Of a stretch of DNA of 64,000 nucleotides, positions 18,610-26,343 are shown one piece after another. The notes beneath the pieces are model-generated. The model had not been told where the DNA came from and searched no databases. It saw nothing but the letters and a program-made list of their open reading frames with translations. Every line of letters begins with the position of its first letter. Position 1 is the stretch's first letter. Source of the stretch: Methylobacterium sp. 10. Its GTDB lineage: Bacteria; Pseudomonadota; Alphaproteobacteria; Rhizobiales; Beijerinckiaceae. The stretch covers positions 436,501-500,500 of the forward strand of contig NZ_KI912577.1 in assembly GCF_000519085.1 (NCBI RefSeq). Direction: 5' to 3'. Made by a program: the position numbers and the translations under genes.

Positions 18610-18856
18610 TCAATCGCTCATGCGCTGAAAGCTGCAACAGCCAAGGCCGCTGTCGCGATAGCCGGCCGGGCATTCCCGGACGCAGGCGCCGGCCGCGAGC
18701 TTCAGCGGCGGCTCGCACAGGGTGCGGAACCGCTCTTCCTGGCTCGCGGATTGCGCCGTTCCCCTGGGAGCGGCCAGCGCAGGGGTACCGAGTGGCAGGG
18801 GTACCGAGTGGCAGGAGTACCGCCAGGAGTGCCAACCGGGCGACGGACACCGTCAT
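18610..18856 (-). pseudogene. Small secreted four-cysteine protein, copy 2, frameshifted by a 16-bp tandem duplication
   Basis: The start at 18856 encodes a good signal peptide (MTVSVARLALLAVLLPLG), but after it the frame is wrong and runs on into copy 1. At 18784-18815 a 16-bp unit is present twice. Removing one copy restores a 76-codon gene with cleavage site TPALA and the mature motif C-EPPLKLAAGA-C-V-x2-C-PAGYRDSG-x2-C, ending in stop codon 18610-18612. As read, the protein is lost. Reversible slippage could switch it back on. Confidence 0.8.
18784..18815. repeat. Exact 16-bp tandem duplication that breaks copy 2
   Basis: On the plus strand GGTACCGAGTGGCAGG is repeated twice head to tail, followed by a degenerate third piece (AGTACCGCCAGG). 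Sixteen bases shift the reading frame by one, exactly at the signal-peptide/mature junction of the four-cysteine gene. Confidence 0.9.
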
Positions 18857-18898
18857 CGGCGGTTCCGTCCGGAAGACGGGCGGGCGGGCGGGCAGATC

Positions 18899-19135
18899 TC
18901 AGCGGTTCATGTTCCTGAAGCGGCAATAGCCCCGACCGGTATCGCGATACCCCGCGGGGCAGCGCTTGACGCAGGCCCCGGCCGCGAATTTCAGCGGCGG
19001 CTTGCACATGCGGCCGAAGCGCTTCTCGCGATCCATCGCGTATTTCGCCTCCCCCGGCGTGGAGAGCGCAACACTTCCCAAGGGGACCGCCACCGTCAGG
19101 GCGAGGAGGGAGGCGAAGGCGAAGCGCAGGGTCAT
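18899..19135 (-). CDS. Small secreted four-cysteine protein, copy 3
   Basis: This 78-residue member of the tandem family has a signal peptide (MTLRFAFASLLALTVAVPLG) followed by a short linker with a KYAMDREKRFGRM segment. The mature motif is C-KPPLKFAAGA-C-V-x2-C-PAGYRDTG-x2-Y-C. It differs from copies 1 and 2 mainly in the linker and in the last cysteine spacing. The ATG at 19135 is chosen for the signal peptide; the longer frame to 19252 is Arg/Cys-rich and unlike a leader. Function unknown. Confidence 0.78.
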   Translation of the reverse strand: MTLRFAFASLLALTVAVPLGSVALSTPGEAKYAMDREKRFGRMCKPPLKFAAGACVKRCPAGYRDTGRGYCRFRNMNR

Positions 19136-19276
19136 CGGGACATCCGGACGGAGGGGCACGTGCGGACAATGCGCCCGCCCCCGATCGGTTCGGTTCCGGA
19201 CAAAGCCCGCCTTCCGGCATAAGCAGGTCTTTATCGCGGAACCGGGGGCCACTTCTGCGAAACCTGCTCGGTCCCG

Positions 19277-20263
19277 TCAGGCCGCCTTGCAGTCGTAGAA
19301 CCCTTCGCGGATCGCCTGCGGGTCGAGCTTGCGGCCGATGAAGACGACGCGGGAGACCCTGGCCTCGCCGTCCTTCCACGGTCCCTGCAGGTCGCCGTCG
19401 AGGATCTGATGGACGCCCTGGAAGACGAAGCGCTGAGGCTCGTCGGGGAAGGCGACGATGCCCTTGCAGCGCAGGATGTCCGGTCCCTGGACCTGGGTCA
19501 GGGTCGAGATCCACGGCATGAACTTCTCCGGGTCCACCGGGCCGTCGATCCGGGCCGAGACCGACTGCATCTCATCGTCGTGGTGGTGATGGTGGCCCTC
19601 TTCGAGGAAGTCCGGCTCGATGTCGAGGATGCGCGAAAGGTCGAAGGCGTTGCGGTCGAGCACCTGATCGAGGGGGACGTCGCAGCGGCTGGTGCGGTGG
19701 ACCTTGGCGTAGGGGTTGATCGCGCGGATCAGGCCCTCGACGCGGTCGAGATCGGCGGGCTCCACGAGGTCCGCCTTGTTGAGCAGGATCACATCCGCGA
19801 AAGCGATCTGGTTCTTGGCCTCCGGCGCGTCCTTGAGGCGGTCGGCGAGCCATTTGGCGTCGGCCACCGTCACCACCGCGTCGAGGCGGGCGGCCCCGCC
19901 CACATCCTCGTCGATGAAGAAGGTCTGGGCCACCGGCGCCGGGTCGGCGAGGCCGGTGGTCTCGACGATGATCGCGTCGAACTTGCCGCGCCGTTTCACG
20001 AGGCCGTCCATGATGCGGATGAGGTCGCCGCGCACGGTGCAGCAGACGCAGCCGTTGTTCATCTCGAACACTTCCTCGTCGGCGCCGATGACGAGGTCGT
20101 TGTCGATGCCGATCTCGCCGAACTCGTTGACGATGACGGCGTAGCGCTTGCCGTGATTCTCGGTGAGGATGCGGTTGAGGAGCGTGGTCTTGCCGGCTCC
20201 GAGATAGCCGGTGAGCACGGTCACGGGGATCTTCGAGGAGGCGGGGGACGGGCTGTCGGACAT
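19277..20263 (-). CDS. CobW/COG0523-family metal-chaperone GTPase
   Basis: COG0523 GTPases deliver or store metals such as zinc or cobalt in the cytoplasm. The 328-residue protein has Walker [16 protein letters not shown] near residue 20, the hallmark metal-binding motif [20 protein letters not shown] for guanine recognition, and a His-rich loop HHHHHDDE between the two domains. The CobW C-terminal domain ends with DCKAA. A Zur-like dyad 52 bp upstream would make it a zinc-starvation gene. It could equally serve another metal; the His loop and promoter favour zinc. Confidence 0.85.
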   Translation of the reverse strand: MSDSPSPASSKIPVTVLTGYLGAGKTTLLNRILTENHGKRYAVIVNEFGEIGIDNDLVIGADEEVFEMNNGCVCCTVRGDLIRIMDGLVKRRGKFDAIIVETTGLADPAPVAQTFFIDEDVGGAARLDAVVTVADAKWLADRLKDAPEAKNQIAFADVILLNKADLVEPADLDRVEGLIRAINPYAKVHRTSRCDVPLDQVLDRNAFDLSRILDIEPDFLEEGHHHHHDDEMQSVSARIDGPVDPEKFMPWISTLTQVQGPDILRCKGIVAFPDEPQRFVFQGVHQILDGDLQGPWKDGEARVSRVVFIGRKLDPQAIREGFYDCKAA

Positions 20264-20314
20264 GCGAGGCTCTTCGGGTTCGCGGGATGTCTCCCGCGTC
20301 GGCTGTGTGGTGGC

Positions 20315-20329
20315 TGTTATATTGTATCA
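20315..20329. promoter_or_regulatory. Possible Zur box upstream of the CobW-family gene
   Basis: TGTTATATTGTATCA is an imperfect 7-1-7 dyad (5 of 7 positions symmetric) in an AT-rich patch of otherwise GC-rich sequence. It lies 52-66 bp upstream of the CobW-type start. It resembles the TGTTAT-centred Zur sites of proteobacteria. Inference only. Confidence 0.4.
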
Positions 20330-20355
20330 CCCCGTCCCGATGAAAGGGCGTTCGC

Positions 20356-20931
20356 TCACCCGATCCGAGGAGGTCTGAGGCTGTCGCACAGGACCATGAG
20401 GGTAGAGCGGAAGCCGGCCGATCCGGCGAGCAGCCGTTCCAGCAGGAGCGCGCCCTCAAGGGTCGCCACCACCAAGCGGGCCGTGGCGGCGGGGTCGAGA
20501 CCGGGGCGCAGGCTCCCGTCGGCGCAGCCCCCGGCGAGAACCCGCTCCAGCCAGGCGATGTGCTTGTCGAAGAACCGGGCGATGTCGGCGCGCAGGACGT
20601 CCGGCAAAGTATCCATCTCGATGGCGAGCACCGCACAGAGGCAGCCGAGCCCGTCCTCGACCCCGGTGAGATAGAGCTGGCCATAGGCCTCGATCCGCGA
20701 GGCCGCGTCCCCTTTCGTGGCGAGGATGGCCGCCAGCGCCGCATCGTAGCGGGCGTCGTAGGCCGCCACCAGAGCGAGGGCGAGGTCGGTCTTCGTGCGG
20801 AAATGGTGGTGGATGCTCGCCTTGCGGATGCTCACCGCCTCGGCGAGGTCGCCATAGCTGAAGCCGGAATAGCCCCGGCCGCGCACCAGGATCTCGGCCC
20901 GGGCCAGCAACTCCGCTCTCGTGTCTCTCAT
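20356..20931 (-). CDS. TetR/AcrR-family transcriptional regulator
   Basis: The 191-residue protein has the N-terminal TetR helix-turn-helix (residues about 5-50): RAEILVRGRGYSGFSYGDLAEAVSIRKASIHHHFRTKTDL. A variable ligand-binding C-terminal domain with an LTGVEDGLGCLCAVLAIEM helix follows. It is divergent from the thiol-carrier operon starting at 21121. An 18-bp dyad in the gap is the probable operator, so it likely represses that operon and itself. The ATG at 20931 is chosen because it gives the usual short arm before the first helix. The ligand is unknown. Confidence 0.9.
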   Translation of the reverse strand: MRDTRAELLARAEILVRGRGYSGFSYGDLAEAVSIRKASIHHHFRTKTDLALALVAAYDARYDAALAAILATKGDAASRIEAYGQLYLTGVEDGLGCLCAVLAIEMDTLPDVLRADIARFFDKHIAWLERVLAGGCADGSLRPGLDPAATARLVVATLEGALLLERLLAGSAGFRSTLMVLCDSLRPPRIG

Positions 20932-21021
20932 GGCCGGTCGATCATGGTTCTGGCTTCGCGGAACGGGCGAGGCGGCCACGAAGGCGTGATGCGCCCGCTC
21001 CGGTCCCAGGCACTTATGCCG

Positions 21022-21056
21022 TTGACGGCAGCAAAAATCTACCTACTAGATGGTAG
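21022..21056 (+). promoter_or_regulatory. Promoter and TetR operator of the thiol-carrier operon
   Basis: TTGACG at 21022-21027 and TACTAG at 21044-21049 are separated by 16 bp and could form a sigma-70 promoter. The 18-bp dyad CTACCTACTAGATGGTAG (21039-21056; 14 of 18 positions symmetric) overlaps the -10 element. This is a typical place for a TetR-family repressor to bind. The site is 65 bp from the first gene. Confidence 0.6.
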
Positions 21057-21120
21057 CCATAAAAACGGGAGGATAATTCATGTCGGGTCGCTTCGTCGGG
21101 CGATCATCGCAGGATATGCC

Positions 21121-22068
21121 ATGATTTCGCATCGTGAGCGGACCATGGCCACGCGCCGCGATGCCCTGTTCGGCGGGCTGTGCCTGTGCTGCCTGCCGAG
21201 CCTCGGCCGGGCGGCCGACTCCTTCACCATGGACGAGGTCGGCCCGGGCATCTTCATGCGGCGCGGTCTCGATGCCGAGGCGACGCCCGAGAACGGCGAC
21301 GCCATCGCCAATATCGGCTTCATCGTCGGTGAAAACTCCGTGCTCGTGACCGAATCCGGCGGAAGCCTCACGGACGGGGAATGGCTCCGCGCCGAGATCG
21401 CGAAACGCACGTCGAAGCCCGTCAGCCACGTGGTGCTGACCCATGTCCATCCCGACCATTGCTTCGGCGCGCAAGCGTTCGCGCGGGACAAGCCGGTCTT
21501 CATCGGCCACCACGCCCTGCGTTCGGCCCTCGATTCGCGCGGCGACTTCTACAGGACGCGTCTCGTGGAGATCCTCGGCGCCGACAAGGCCGGGTCGGCG
21601 GTCTACCCGACGATGGAGGTCGCCGACACGGCCGAGATCGACCTCGGCGGGCGGGTTCTGCGCTTCAGAGCGCACGGCGTCGCCCACACCAATTGCGACC
21701 TCTCCCTGGTCGATACGGCGACGGGCATCCTGTTCCCGGCCGATCTCCTGTTCGTCACCCGGGTTCCGTCCCTCGACGGCAGCCTGCTCGGCTGGCTCAA
21801 GGAGGTCGAGACGCTGACGGGGCTCGGAGCATCCAAGGCCGTCCCCGGCCATGGCCCGACCCTGGTCGACGCCGCCCCCGCCTTCGCCGACCTGACGCGC
21901 TACCTCACCATGCTGCGCGACGAGACCCGCAAGGCCATCGCCGCCGACCAGCCCATCGACAAGGCGGTGGACAGTATCGGCCGGTCGGAGCGCGAGAAAT
22001 GGGTCCTGTTCGACACCTATAACGGCCGCAACGTCACTCAGGCCTACAAGGAGCTTGAGTGGGAATGA
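21121..22068 (+). CDS. Periplasmic SoxH-like metallo-beta-lactamase-fold hydrolase
   Basis: The protein has an N-terminal leader (ATRRDALFGGLCLCCLPSLGRA) and a metallo-beta-lactamase domain with the zinc motif THVHPDHCFGA (H108, H110, D112, H113), a further His in GVAHTNCDL, the bridging Asp in LFPADLLF, and PGHGPTL. It resembles the zinc metallohydrolases annotated as part of a quinoprotein relay system, related to SoxH. Likely role: hydrolysis of a thioester or thiol adduct on the downstream SoxYZ-like carrier. The ATG at 21121 has AGGA 6 bp upstream; ATG 21145 is the alternative start. Confidence 0.85.
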   Translation: MISHRERTMATRRDALFGGLCLCCLPSLGRAADSFTMDEVGPGIFMRRGLDAEATPENGDAIANIGFIVGENSVLVTESGGSLTDGEWLRAEIAKRTSKPVSHVVLTHVHPDHCFGAQAFARDKPVFIGHHALRSALDSRGDFYRTRLVEILGADKAGSAVYPTMEVADTAEIDLGGRVLRFRAHGVAHTNCDLSLVDTATGILFPADLLFVTRVPSLDGSLLGWLKEVETLTGLGASKAVPGHGPTLVDAAPAFADLTRYLTMLRDETRKAIAADQPIDKAVDSIGRSEREKWVLFDTYNGRNVTQAYKELEWE

Positions 22069-22103
22069 GTACGCGCCACATCATCACGACGAGGAGAGAC
22101 GCC

Positions 22104-22949
22104 ATGATTACCCACGCGCCGACACGAGCCTCCCGGACCCGGCGGTCGTTTTCCGCCGCCCTGTGCCTGTCCGCCGCCCTGCTGACGGGCGGTTCCGCCC
22201 TCGCCGCCGGTTCCAGCGACACCGATGCGGAGCGGCTCGAGCGCTGGAAGGAGATCTCGACATCGATCTTCGGCGACCGCGCGATCGAGGCCACCGACAC
22301 GCTGATCAAGGTCGACGCCCCGCCGCGCGCCCTCGACGCCGCCCTGGTGCCGATCACCCTGATGATGCCGGAGAAGGACCGGATCGCCGCGATCCATCTC
22401 GTCATCGACGACAACCCGTCGCCCTATGCGGCGCACATCACCTTCGGCCCCGCCGCCGACCCGAACGAGATCAAGCTCCGGGTGCGGATCAACAACTACA
22501 CCAACGTCCACGCCGTGGCCGAGACCAAGGACGGCAAGCTCTACGAGGCCGTGAAGTTCGTCAAAGCCTCGGGCGGATGCTCGGCCCCCATGGGGATGAG
22601 TGACGAGGAGGCGCTGAAGGGCGCCGGAGACATGAGGATGAAGTTCGCCGAAGGAGGCCAGGGCAAACCGACGGAGGCGACGCTGATGATCCGGCACCCG
22701 AATTTCAGCGGGATGCAGATGAATCAGATCACGCGGGACTACACGCCGGCCCGCTACATCAACAAACTCGACGTCACCGCCAACGGCACGCTCGTCTTCT
22801 CCATGAACGGCGACATCTCCATCGCCTCGAACCCGGTGATCAATTTCGGCCTCGCGCCCGACGCCAAGGGGCCGATCAAGGTGGTCGCCTCGGACAACCA
22901 GCAGGGCCGCTGGGAGCACAGCTTCAACCCGCCCGGCCCGAGCAACTGA
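22104..22949 (+). CDS. SoxY-SoxZ fusion thiol carrier (quinoprotein-associated)
   Basis: This 281-residue periplasmic protein joins a SoxY-like half (about 40-165) and a SoxZ-like half (about 170-281, motif HPNFSGMQMNQITRDYTPARYI and NGTLVFSMNGDISIASNP). In SoxY, substrate sulfur is carried on a Cys in a C-terminal GGCGG. Here the Cys is internal, SGGCS at residue 159, between the two halves. A signal peptide with twin Arg (RTRRSFSAALCLSAALL) is present. GAGGAGAG gives a strong ribosome site for the ATG at 22104. Thiosulfate-oxidising soxAX/soxB/soxCD are not nearby, so another carried group is likely. Confidence 0.88.
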   Translation: MITHAPTRASRTRRSFSAALCLSAALLTGGSALAAGSSDTDAERLERWKEISTSIFGDRAIEATDTLIKVDAPPRALDAALVPITLMMPEKDRIAAIHLVIDDNPSPYAAHITFGPAADPNEIKLRVRINNYTNVHAVAETKDGKLYEAVKFVKASGGCSAPMGMSDEEALKGAGDMRMKFAEGGQGKPTEATLMIRHPNFSGMQMNQITRDYTPARYINKLDVTANGTLVFSMNGDISIASNPVINFGLAPDAKGPIKVVASDNQQGRWEHSFNPPGPSN

Positions 22950-22957
22950 GGACAGGG

Positions 22958-23563
22958 ATGCCGAGCATGATCCGACTGATCGGAGCCGCAGCTTTCGCCC
23001 TCGCCGCCCTGTCGGGCGCTACCGTACAGGCTGCGAGCCCAGCGGACTCGCCCGTGAACGTGCCGGAACCCGAGGGGTTCTGGACCGGGCCGCCGAAGGG
23101 CTACACCCCTAAAACCCTGACGGGCGCCACCGTGGTGGATATCGGTGCCCTCGACCGCCTCGTGGCCGCCGAGAAGCCGGTGATGATCGACGTGGCCTTG
23201 GCCGACCGGAAGCCGGCGGGCTTTCCGGAGGACCGGCCCTGGCTGCCGGCCCACCGCTCGATTCCCGGCAGCGTCTGGATGCCCGGCGCGGGCGCGGCGC
23301 CCATGGACCCGGCGCGGGAGGCGCAGTTCCTTGCCCGCGTCGCCGACCTCACCGGCGGCGACAAGACGAAGCCGGTGGTGACCTTCTGCCACCCCGAATG
23401 CTGGGGCAGCTGGAATGCCGGAAAGCGCCTGATCCAGAACGGCTATTCCCGCGTCTACTGGTTCGCCGACGGGGTCGAGGGCTGGCAGGACAGCCACGAG
23501 ACGACGATCCTCAAGGTCGACGCCGCCTGGGCGGCCAAGCCCATTGGCGAAGCCCTGCGGTAA
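22958..23563 (+). CDS. Periplasmic rhodanese-like protein, PQQ-associated CXXCW-type family
   Basis: The 201-residue protein has a signal peptide (MIRLIGAAAFALAALSGATV...) and a rhodanese domain. The active loop reads TFCHPECWGSWNAGKRL, with the C-x3-C-W motif of rhodanese-like proteins found beside PQQ-dependent dehydrogenases. It starts 8 bp after the SoxYZ-like gene with GAGGA in front, so the two are translated together. The two loop cysteines could load or accept sulfur, or relay a disulfide, with the carrier cysteine. Exact reaction unknown. Confidence 0.85.
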   Translation: MPSMIRLIGAAAFALAALSGATVQAASPADSPVNVPEPEGFWTGPPKGYTPKTLTGATVVDIGALDRLVAAEKPVMIDVALADRKPAGFPEDRPWLPAHRSIPGSVWMPGAGAAPMDPAREAQFLARVADLTGGDKTKPVVTFCHPECWGSWNAGKRLIQNGYSRVYWFADGVEGWQDSHETTILKVDAAWAAKPIGEALR

Positions 23564-23640
23564 AGACGGACGAGGGGAACCGGCGCGCGGGATCGCCGCC
23601 GGCTCTGCCCCGCACACGATCCCCGATCGAGACAGCCCCG

Positions 23641-24021
23641 ATGATCAGCCGTCGCGCCCTCCTCCTCACGACGGCCCTCCTCGCCGCCCCCTATGGCGCC
23701 TCGGCGGCCGAACCGTTCGACGAGGCGGCCTTCGCGGCTGCCCAGGCGGCCGGCCAGGCGGTCGTCGTGGAGGTGACGGCCCCCTGGTGCCCGATCTGCA
23801 AGACCCAGCGGCCGATCCTGAAGGCGCTGTCCGAACAGCCGCGCTTCAAGGATCTGGCAATCTACGAGATCGACTTCGATACGCAGAAGGCCCTGATGCG
23901 CCGGTTCGATGCCCGCATGCAGAGCACGCTCATCGTCTTCAAGGGACGCGAGGAGGTCGGCCGCTCCGTGGGCGAGACGCAGGGCGAATGGATCGAGTCC
24001 CTGGTGGAGAAGGCGCTGTAG
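23641..24021 (+). CDS. Periplasmic thioredoxin-fold protein
   Basis: The 126-residue product has a leader (MISRRALLLTTALLAAPYGASA) and a thioredoxin fold with active site APWCPICKTQRP (C50, C53). Near the C-terminus the cis-Pro loop seems replaced by MQSTLIVFKGREE, where a Thr precedes the strand rather than the usual Pro. It sits between the rhodanese and a CcdA-type membrane reductase, so it probably carries electrons from that reductase to the thiol carrier or rhodanese. SoxW in sulfur oxidation operons has a similar place. Confidence 0.85.
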   Translation: MISRRALLLTTALLAAPYGASAAEPFDEAAFAAAQAAGQAVVVEVTAPWCPICKTQRPILKALSEQPRFKDLAIYEIDFDTQKALMRRFDARMQSTLIVFKGREEVGRSVGETQGEWIESLVEKAL

Positions 24022-24071
24022 AGCGGCGCCGGCAATCCAGCGGGCACCCCTGTCATGAATACGTCCCTTCC

Positions 24072-24791
24072 ATGAATGCCTCGCTCGGCCTCGCCTTCCT
24101 CGCCGGCCTTCTCACCATCCTCTCTCCCTGCGTGCTGCCGCTGCTTCCCATCGTTTTGGGGGCTGCGGCTTCCGAGCATCGTTTCGGGCCGGCGGCCCTG
24201 GCGGCTGGGCTCGCTCTGTCCTTCGTGGCGCTCGGCCTGTTCGTGGCGACGGTGGGGTTCAGTCTCGGCCTCGACGGCGACGTTTTTCGCCCGGTGGCGG
24301 CGCTCCTGCTCGTCATCGTCGGCGCGGTCCTCATCGTGCCCGCCCTTCAGACCCGTCTCGCCGCCGCCGCCGGGCCGTTGAGCGACCGGGTGGAGCGGCG
24401 CTTCGGCGGCATCGCGACCACCGGCCTCGCTGGCCAGTTCAGCGTCGGCCTCCTGCTCGGTGCGGTGTGGAGCCCCTGCGTGGGGCCGACCCTGGGCGCC
24501 GCCTCCCTCCTCGCCGCGCAGGGAAAGGATCTGGCGCAGGTCGCGCTCACCATGCTGGTCTTCGGCCTCGGTGCAGCCCTGCCCCTGCTCGGCCTCGGCC
24601 TGCTGTCGCGACGGGTGCTGATCGCGTGGCGGGCGCGGATGATGCGGGCCGGCACGGGCCTCAAGGCCGCGCTCGGACTCGTCCTCGTCCTGACCGGGCT
24701 CGCGATTCTGACGGGGCTCGACAAGCGTCTCGAGACGGCCCTCGTGGCGGCCTCGCCGGACTGGCTGACCGCCCTGACCACCCGTTTTTAA
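24072..24791 (+). CDS. CcdA/DsbD-type thiol-disulfide membrane reductase
   Basis: This 239-residue membrane protein has six hydrophobic segments and the two family cysteines in symmetric contexts: LSPCVLPLLP near residue 20 and VWSPCVGPTLG near residue 137. CcdA/DsbD transmembrane domains move electrons from cytoplasmic thioredoxin to periplasmic thioredoxin-like proteins. It lacks the extra DsbD alpha and gamma domains, so the upstream thioredoxin gene probably serves as its partner. SoxV holds this place in thiosulfate oxidation clusters. The ATG at 24072 is 50 bp after the thioredoxin stop. Confidence 0.88.
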   Translation: MNASLGLAFLAGLLTILSPCVLPLLPIVLGAAASEHRFGPAALAAGLALSFVALGLFVATVGFSLGLDGDVFRPVAALLLVIVGAVLIVPALQTRLAAAAGPLSDRVERRFGGIATTGLAGQFSVGLLLGAVWSPCVGPTLGAASLLAAQGKDLAQVALTMLVFGLGAALPLLGLGLLSRRVLIAWRARMMRAGTGLKAALGLVLVLTGLAILTGLDKRLETALVAASPDWLTALTTRF

Positions 24792-25148
24792 GGTATACCA
24801 CGCGTCCCCATGCGGAAGACCGCGACTTGCCGACGAATTCAGCACCATCAGGGGCTTATGGACTAAAGTCGCCCGTTGACACGGCCCTGGTTGTGGCAGA
24901 ATAAAGGCACCGGAGACGGCCCGACGTCTAGGGAGGAAACGCCCGGCAAGGGTTGCGACGACAGGCGACGCCATCGCCGACATCGTCAGCATAAGATCCG
25001 TCAGCCTCTCCGATTTCTTGCATACAGGCGACTTGGATACAGGCGACCGTGACCGTCATCTCGGCGCGTGATTTCGGCACCCCGAGCGTATAGACATCCC
25101 CGACATGCCTGCGGCCTTCGCGCCGCCGGCCGAACCGGGTTGAGATCG
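24792..25148. other. Intergenic region before panB
   Basis: These 357 bp hold no convincing gene. They include a short direct repeat, ATACAGGCGAC at 25022-25032 and 25037-25047. A TTGACA-like piece at 24876-24881 is present, but no clear -10 partner was found. The panB promoter is expected here. Confidence 0.4.
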
Positions 25149-25973
25149 ATGTCGCAAGTCGTTCAGTCACGCCGCATCCGAGCCGTGGACCTCGCCAAGC
25201 GCAAGGCCGAAGGCGCCAAGATCATCGCGCTGACGGCCTACCACGCCCACACCGCCAGCATCCTCGATCCCCATTGCGACTTCATCCTGGTGGGCGATTC
25301 CCTCGGCATGGTCATGCACGGGATGGAAACGACCCTGCCGGTGACCCTGGAGATGATGATCGTCCAGGCGCAGGCCGTGATCCGCGGCACATCGAAGGCC
25401 CTCATCGTCGTCGACATGCCGTTCGGCTCCTACGAGGCGAGCCCGCAGCAGGCCTTCATGAGCGCCGCCCGTGTGCTGAAGGAGACCGGCGCCGGCGCGA
25501 TCAAGATGGAGGGCGGCGCGCGGTTCGCCGAGACGGTCAGCTTCCTGGTGGAGCGGGGCATCCCGGTGATGGGCCATATCGGCCTCACCCCCCAATCCGT
25601 GAACACGATGGGCGGGTTCCGGGTGCAGGGACGCGGCGAGGACGGCGAGCGCAAGCTGATGCGGGACGCCCAGGCGATCAGCGACGCGGGAGCCTTCGCC
25701 ATCGTCATGGAAGGCATCGTCGAACCCGTGGCCCGCGCCATCGCCACGAACCCCTCCATCACCACGGTGACCATCGGCATCGGCGCCTCCACCGCCTGCG
25801 ACGGCCAGATCCTCGTCCTCGAGGACATGCTGGGCCTGAGCGACCGGGTGCCGAAATTCGTGAAGCGCTTCGGCTCCCTGCGCGGGCAGATCGAGGGTGC
25901 CGTGGAAGCCTATGCGGAAGAGGTCCGCGCCGGCCGCTTCCCGGCGGACGAGCACACCTACGATCCCGTCTGA
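25149..25973 (+). CDS. panB: 3-methyl-2-oxobutanoate hydroxymethyltransferase PanB
   Basis: PanB transfers a hydroxymethyl group from methylene-tetrahydrofolate to alpha-ketoisovalerate, the first committed step of pantothenate synthesis. The 274-residue TIM-barrel protein shows [26 protein letters not shown] (metal-binding Asp), [14 protein letters not shown], the catalytic Glu region MEGIVEPVA, and TIGIGAS. The ATG at 25149 matches the family N-terminus; the frame to 25068 is upstream of the expected start. panC is not adjacent. Confidence 0.96.
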   Translation: MSQVVQSRRIRAVDLAKRKAEGAKIIALTAYHAHTASILDPHCDFILVGDSLGMVMHGMETTLPVTLEMMIVQAQAVIRGTSKALIVVDMPFGSYEASPQQAFMSAARVLKETGAGAIKMEGGARFAETVSFLVERGIPVMGHIGLTPQSVNTMGGFRVQGRGEDGERKLMRDAQAISDAGAFAIVMEGIVEPVARAIATNPSITTVTIGIGASTACDGQILVLEDMLGLSDRVPKFVKRFGSLRGQIEGAVEAYAEEVRAGRFPADEHTYDPV

Positions 25974-26343
25974 GCGAGGTTGGCACACCGCCTCGGGCTC
26001 GCCCGTTGCCGGGCGCCCGCGAGCGAGGCCGATGCCGCGCCGAACCCGTTGACGACCGCGGCTTGAGCGGCAGCCGAAAGACGTCGTTCGGGTCCTCGAT
26101 CGCCCTTGCGACGGTCGTCTTCGATCCCCGTTGTCGAAGGCTCATAGGTAGACGGCGTCAGGCTGTGCCGCCGCACTTTTTCCCATGACGCCAAATCGAC
26201 GCAGAAGGCTGATTGTTCATCGCCTGAACGGAAGTTTTTAGAAGATTATAAGCATTTTGCATAAATATTAAGCAAATTGGATGATGTCGTGGACCAATTT
26301 GTGGCCCGCGACACCTAATCTGTATAGTTTGAAAGCATTCGCA
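25974..26343. other. Intergenic region between panB and the chemoreceptor gene
   Basis: These 370 bp contain GC-rich inverted repeats just after panB (about 25997-26035, GCTCGCCCG pairing imperfectly with the CGGGC...GAGC arms) that may end transcription. An AT-rich tract at 26190-26280 probably carries the chemoreceptor promoter. A 78-codon minus-strand frame here (25958-26194) is not supported. Confidence 0.4.

Noticed and set aside
21121..24791. Thiosulfate-oxidising Sox operon
   Set aside because: soxAX, soxB and soxCD are missing and the SoxY/SoxZ parts are fused with an internal Cys, so it is a related but different carrier system.
25958..26194. 78-codon minus-strand frame after panB
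   Set aside because: No ribosome site, no domain, and it overlaps the end of panB and its likely terminator.
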